Assembly: GCA_027624715.1 (NCBI GenBank)
Contig: JAQBTV010000004.1
Location: 62,001 to 126,000 of the forward strand
Direction of reading: 5' to 3'
Source: Pseudomonadota bacterium
Lineage (GTDB): Bacteria > Pseudomonadota > Gammaproteobacteria > Burkholderiales > Eutrophovitaceae
Length of the DNA: 64,000 nucleotides
A program made the position numbers and the translations under genes. The number at the start of each line of letters is the position of its first letter. The stretch's first letter is position 1. Below, piece by piece: positions 62,796 through 64,000 of this stretch. The notes beneath the pieces are model-generated. The model was not told the DNA's origin, searched no databases, and was given only the letters and a program-made list of their open reading frames with translations.

Positions 62796-63662
62796 TTGCA
62801 CTCAGCATCAAAAAGCCACTTTTCAGATATAAACGGGCTGCAATATCATATTAGAACCTGGGGCGATCCAAAATCTAAGCACCTATATCTGATGCACGGA
62901 TGGATGGATATGTCCGCCTCCTTTCAATTCACAGTAGATGAATTCACTAAAGACTGGTTTGTCATCGCTCCGGACTGGAGAGGTTTTGGGCTCAGCGAGT
63001 GGGCCCCACAAGGTTATTGGTTCCCAGATTATGTTGCCGATCTATCAGGAATCATCAATATATTTTCACCGGATGCAGAAATTAATCTGGTTGGACATAG
63101 CATGGGCGGAAATATTGCTGGCTTTTACACAGGCGTTTACCCAGAGAAAGTACAAAAACTAATCTTGGCCGAAGGTTTTGGCATGCCCCCTCGGGATGCA
63201 AGCGAAGCCCCTAATCGGCTCAAAAGATGGCTTGAGCAAAAGGAAAAAAGCCCATCCCTGAAGCCTTACAATTCGCTCGAAGAAGTAGCTCAAAGGCTCA
63301 TCAAAAACACCCCTGCGCTAACAGAGGAGCAGGCATTATTTCTAGCAGAGCAATGGTCTGCTCAACAACCCAATGGCGAATTCAACCTCCGAGCGGACCC
63401 TAAGCATAAGATGGTCAACCCGATAATCTATCGGTCAGTCGAGGCGTCTTATTTTTGGAAGCATATTTCCTGCCCCACACTTTGGTTACACAGCGATAGC
63501 GGTTGGCTTTGTCGCTTCATGAAAAATGATTACGCAACAATCGATGAGTATCGATCAAACTACCAAAATCTAAGGGAGGAGACCATTACTGAATCGTCTC
63601 ACATGATGCATCACGCGCAGCCGAAAAAATTTGCTTGGGCCATTGAATCGTTCATTACCTGA
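62796..63662 (+). CDS. Alpha/beta hydrolase
   Basis: This is a 288-residue alpha/beta hydrolase of the esterase/epoxide hydrolase-like group; the substrate is not known. The oxyanion-hole region is LMHGWMD (32-38), the nucleophile elbow GHSMGG places S102 as nucleophile, a late SSHMMHH supplies the likely catalytic histidine, and the acid is probably in LHSDSGW. A cap region rich in Lys/Glu lies at about 130-210. The start is TTG (62796-62798) with AAGG upstream. It is divergent from dnaE and convergent with the MFS gene. Confidence 0.85.
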   Translation: MHSASKSHFSDINGLQYHIRTWGDPKSKHLYLMHGWMDMSASFQFTVDEFTKDWFVIAPDWRGFGLSEWAPQGYWFPDYVADLSGIINIFSPDAEINLVGHSMGGNIAGFYTGVYPEKVQKLILAEGFGMPPRDASEAPNRLKRWLEQKEKSPSLKPYNSLEEVAQRLIKNTPALTEEQALFLAEQWSAQQPNGEFNLRADPKHKMVNPIIYRSVEASYFWKHISCPTLWLHSDSGWLCRFMKNDYATIDEYRSNYQNLREETITESSHMMHHAQPKKFAWAIESFIT

Positions 63663-63683
63663 ATCAACTTTTTAGTGCACCTA

Positions 63684-64000
63684 TTATGACTCGGTCTTTC
63701 TGAAAAATGATAAACCGCGCCACACAGTAATAAAACCTAAGGCTAAAAATCCCCATACATAACTCTCTGTAACCAAATAGATGAGCCAAAATAACGTTGG
63801 CAACAATACAACCCCAGAATAGGTCATTGCGAGGGATGCTCCAGTTGCTGTTCCAGCTTGACCCGCTGGAGCGATTCGAGCGACCTCAGCCAGATAAACC
63901 CCATTCCATCCGACAGCAGAGGCACCAAAGAAAAAAGAAAAAATATAAATAAAGGTTATCGGAAATGATGCATGCACGAAACACATAGTGCCTGCTGAAA
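63684..64000 (-). CDS. MFS transporter, C-terminal part (gene continues past window)
   Basis: The last roughly 105 residues of a membrane transporter are visible, with about three hydrophobic helices and the motif ASAVGWNGVYLAEVARIAPAGQAGTATG, which resembles the loop before helix 11 of MFS permeases. The frame is open to base 64000 with no stop, so the ATG at 63984-63986 is internal and the gene is not a small ORF. The substrate is unknown. It converges on the hydrolase gene with a 21-base gap. Confidence 0.8.
   Translation of the reverse strand, partial: SAGTMCFVHASFPITFIYIFSFFFGASAVGWNGVYLAEVARIAPAGQAGTATGASLAMTYSGVVLLPTLFWLIYLVTESYVWGFLALGFITVWRGLSFFRKTES

Noticed and set aside
62707-62796. 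Promoters in the dnaE-hydrolase divergent gap (TACAAT; TTGAAA-N18-CATAAT)
   Set aside because: Both would leave almost no leader or cut the ribosome site, so they are not convincing.
63684-63986. The 100-codon membrane frame at the right edge as a truncated pseudogene
   Set aside because: The frame stays open to the last base, so the gene is simply cut by the window boundary.
1-64000. Mobile elements, CRISPR arrays, prophage, toxin-antitoxin or defence systems, riboswitches
   Set aside because: No transposase, integrase, regular spacer array or known defence motif is visible. All sizeable frames are explained by core genes or are shadows of them.

Overview
The window is 64 kb of gene-dense bacterial chromosome. 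Gene order points clearly to a betaproteobacterium (Burkholderiales/Nitrosomonadales type). Diagnostic blocks are tpiA-secG-tRNA-Leu-nuoABCDEF, rlmE-ftsH-folP-glmM-pst, bamE-dapB-carA-carB-greA, nadK-recN beside hrcA, grpE-dnaK-dnaJ, and leuCDB-asd-fimV-truA-trpFBA-accD-folC-dedD-cvpA-purF. By eye the base composition is in the mid-40s percent GC. Intergenic gaps are short and GTG/TTG starts are frequent, which suggests a compact genome. No lineage below class is claimed.

Layout. 1-4300 (minus): start of the nuo operon (complex I), with nuoF cut by the window edge. 4404-5681 (minus): tRNA-Leu(GAG), secG and tpiA, driven by a promoter preceded by four 11-bp tandem repeats. 5838-10615 (minus): pstSCAB phosphate uptake operon with a Pho-box promoter. 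10740-15572 (minus): glmM, folP, ftsH, rlmE, with yhbY divergent. 15975-22296 (minus): greA, carB, carA, a terminator, dapB, bamE. 22375-32167: fur (+), recN and nadK (-), then hrcA and hemH (+), a DUF922 secreted protein (-), and the heat-shock genes grpE, dnaK, dnaJ (+) with heat-shock sigma promoters. 32164-36614: cysS (-), ppiB and lpxH (+), purF (-). 36664-49973 (minus): the long cvpA-to-leuC biosynthetic run. 50061-52397 (minus): MFS transporter and aroC. 52566-53865 (+): thyA and folA. 53886-57016 (minus): ornithine-type decarboxylase, dcd, apbC. 57143-64000: metG (+), dnaE (-), an alpha/beta hydrolase (+), and the 3' part of an MFS transporter (-).

The content is almost all core metabolism and information processing: respiration, phosphate uptake, pyrimidine/purine, folate, tryptophan, leucine, lysine and chorismate synthesis, protein folding, tRNA charging and replication. 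I see no mobile element, CRISPR array, prophage, toxin-antitoxin or defence island, and no convincing new system. The points most worth a second look are regulatory or structural: the 11-bp repeats upstream of tpiA, the long PstA/PstC permeases without phoU/phoBR next to them, the DUF922 protein lacking an intact HExxH motif, the paired heat-shock promoters, and tightly abutting convergent genes. No gap between genes exceeds 300 bases; the largest (about 265 bases, between cysS and ppiB) holds divergent promoters.
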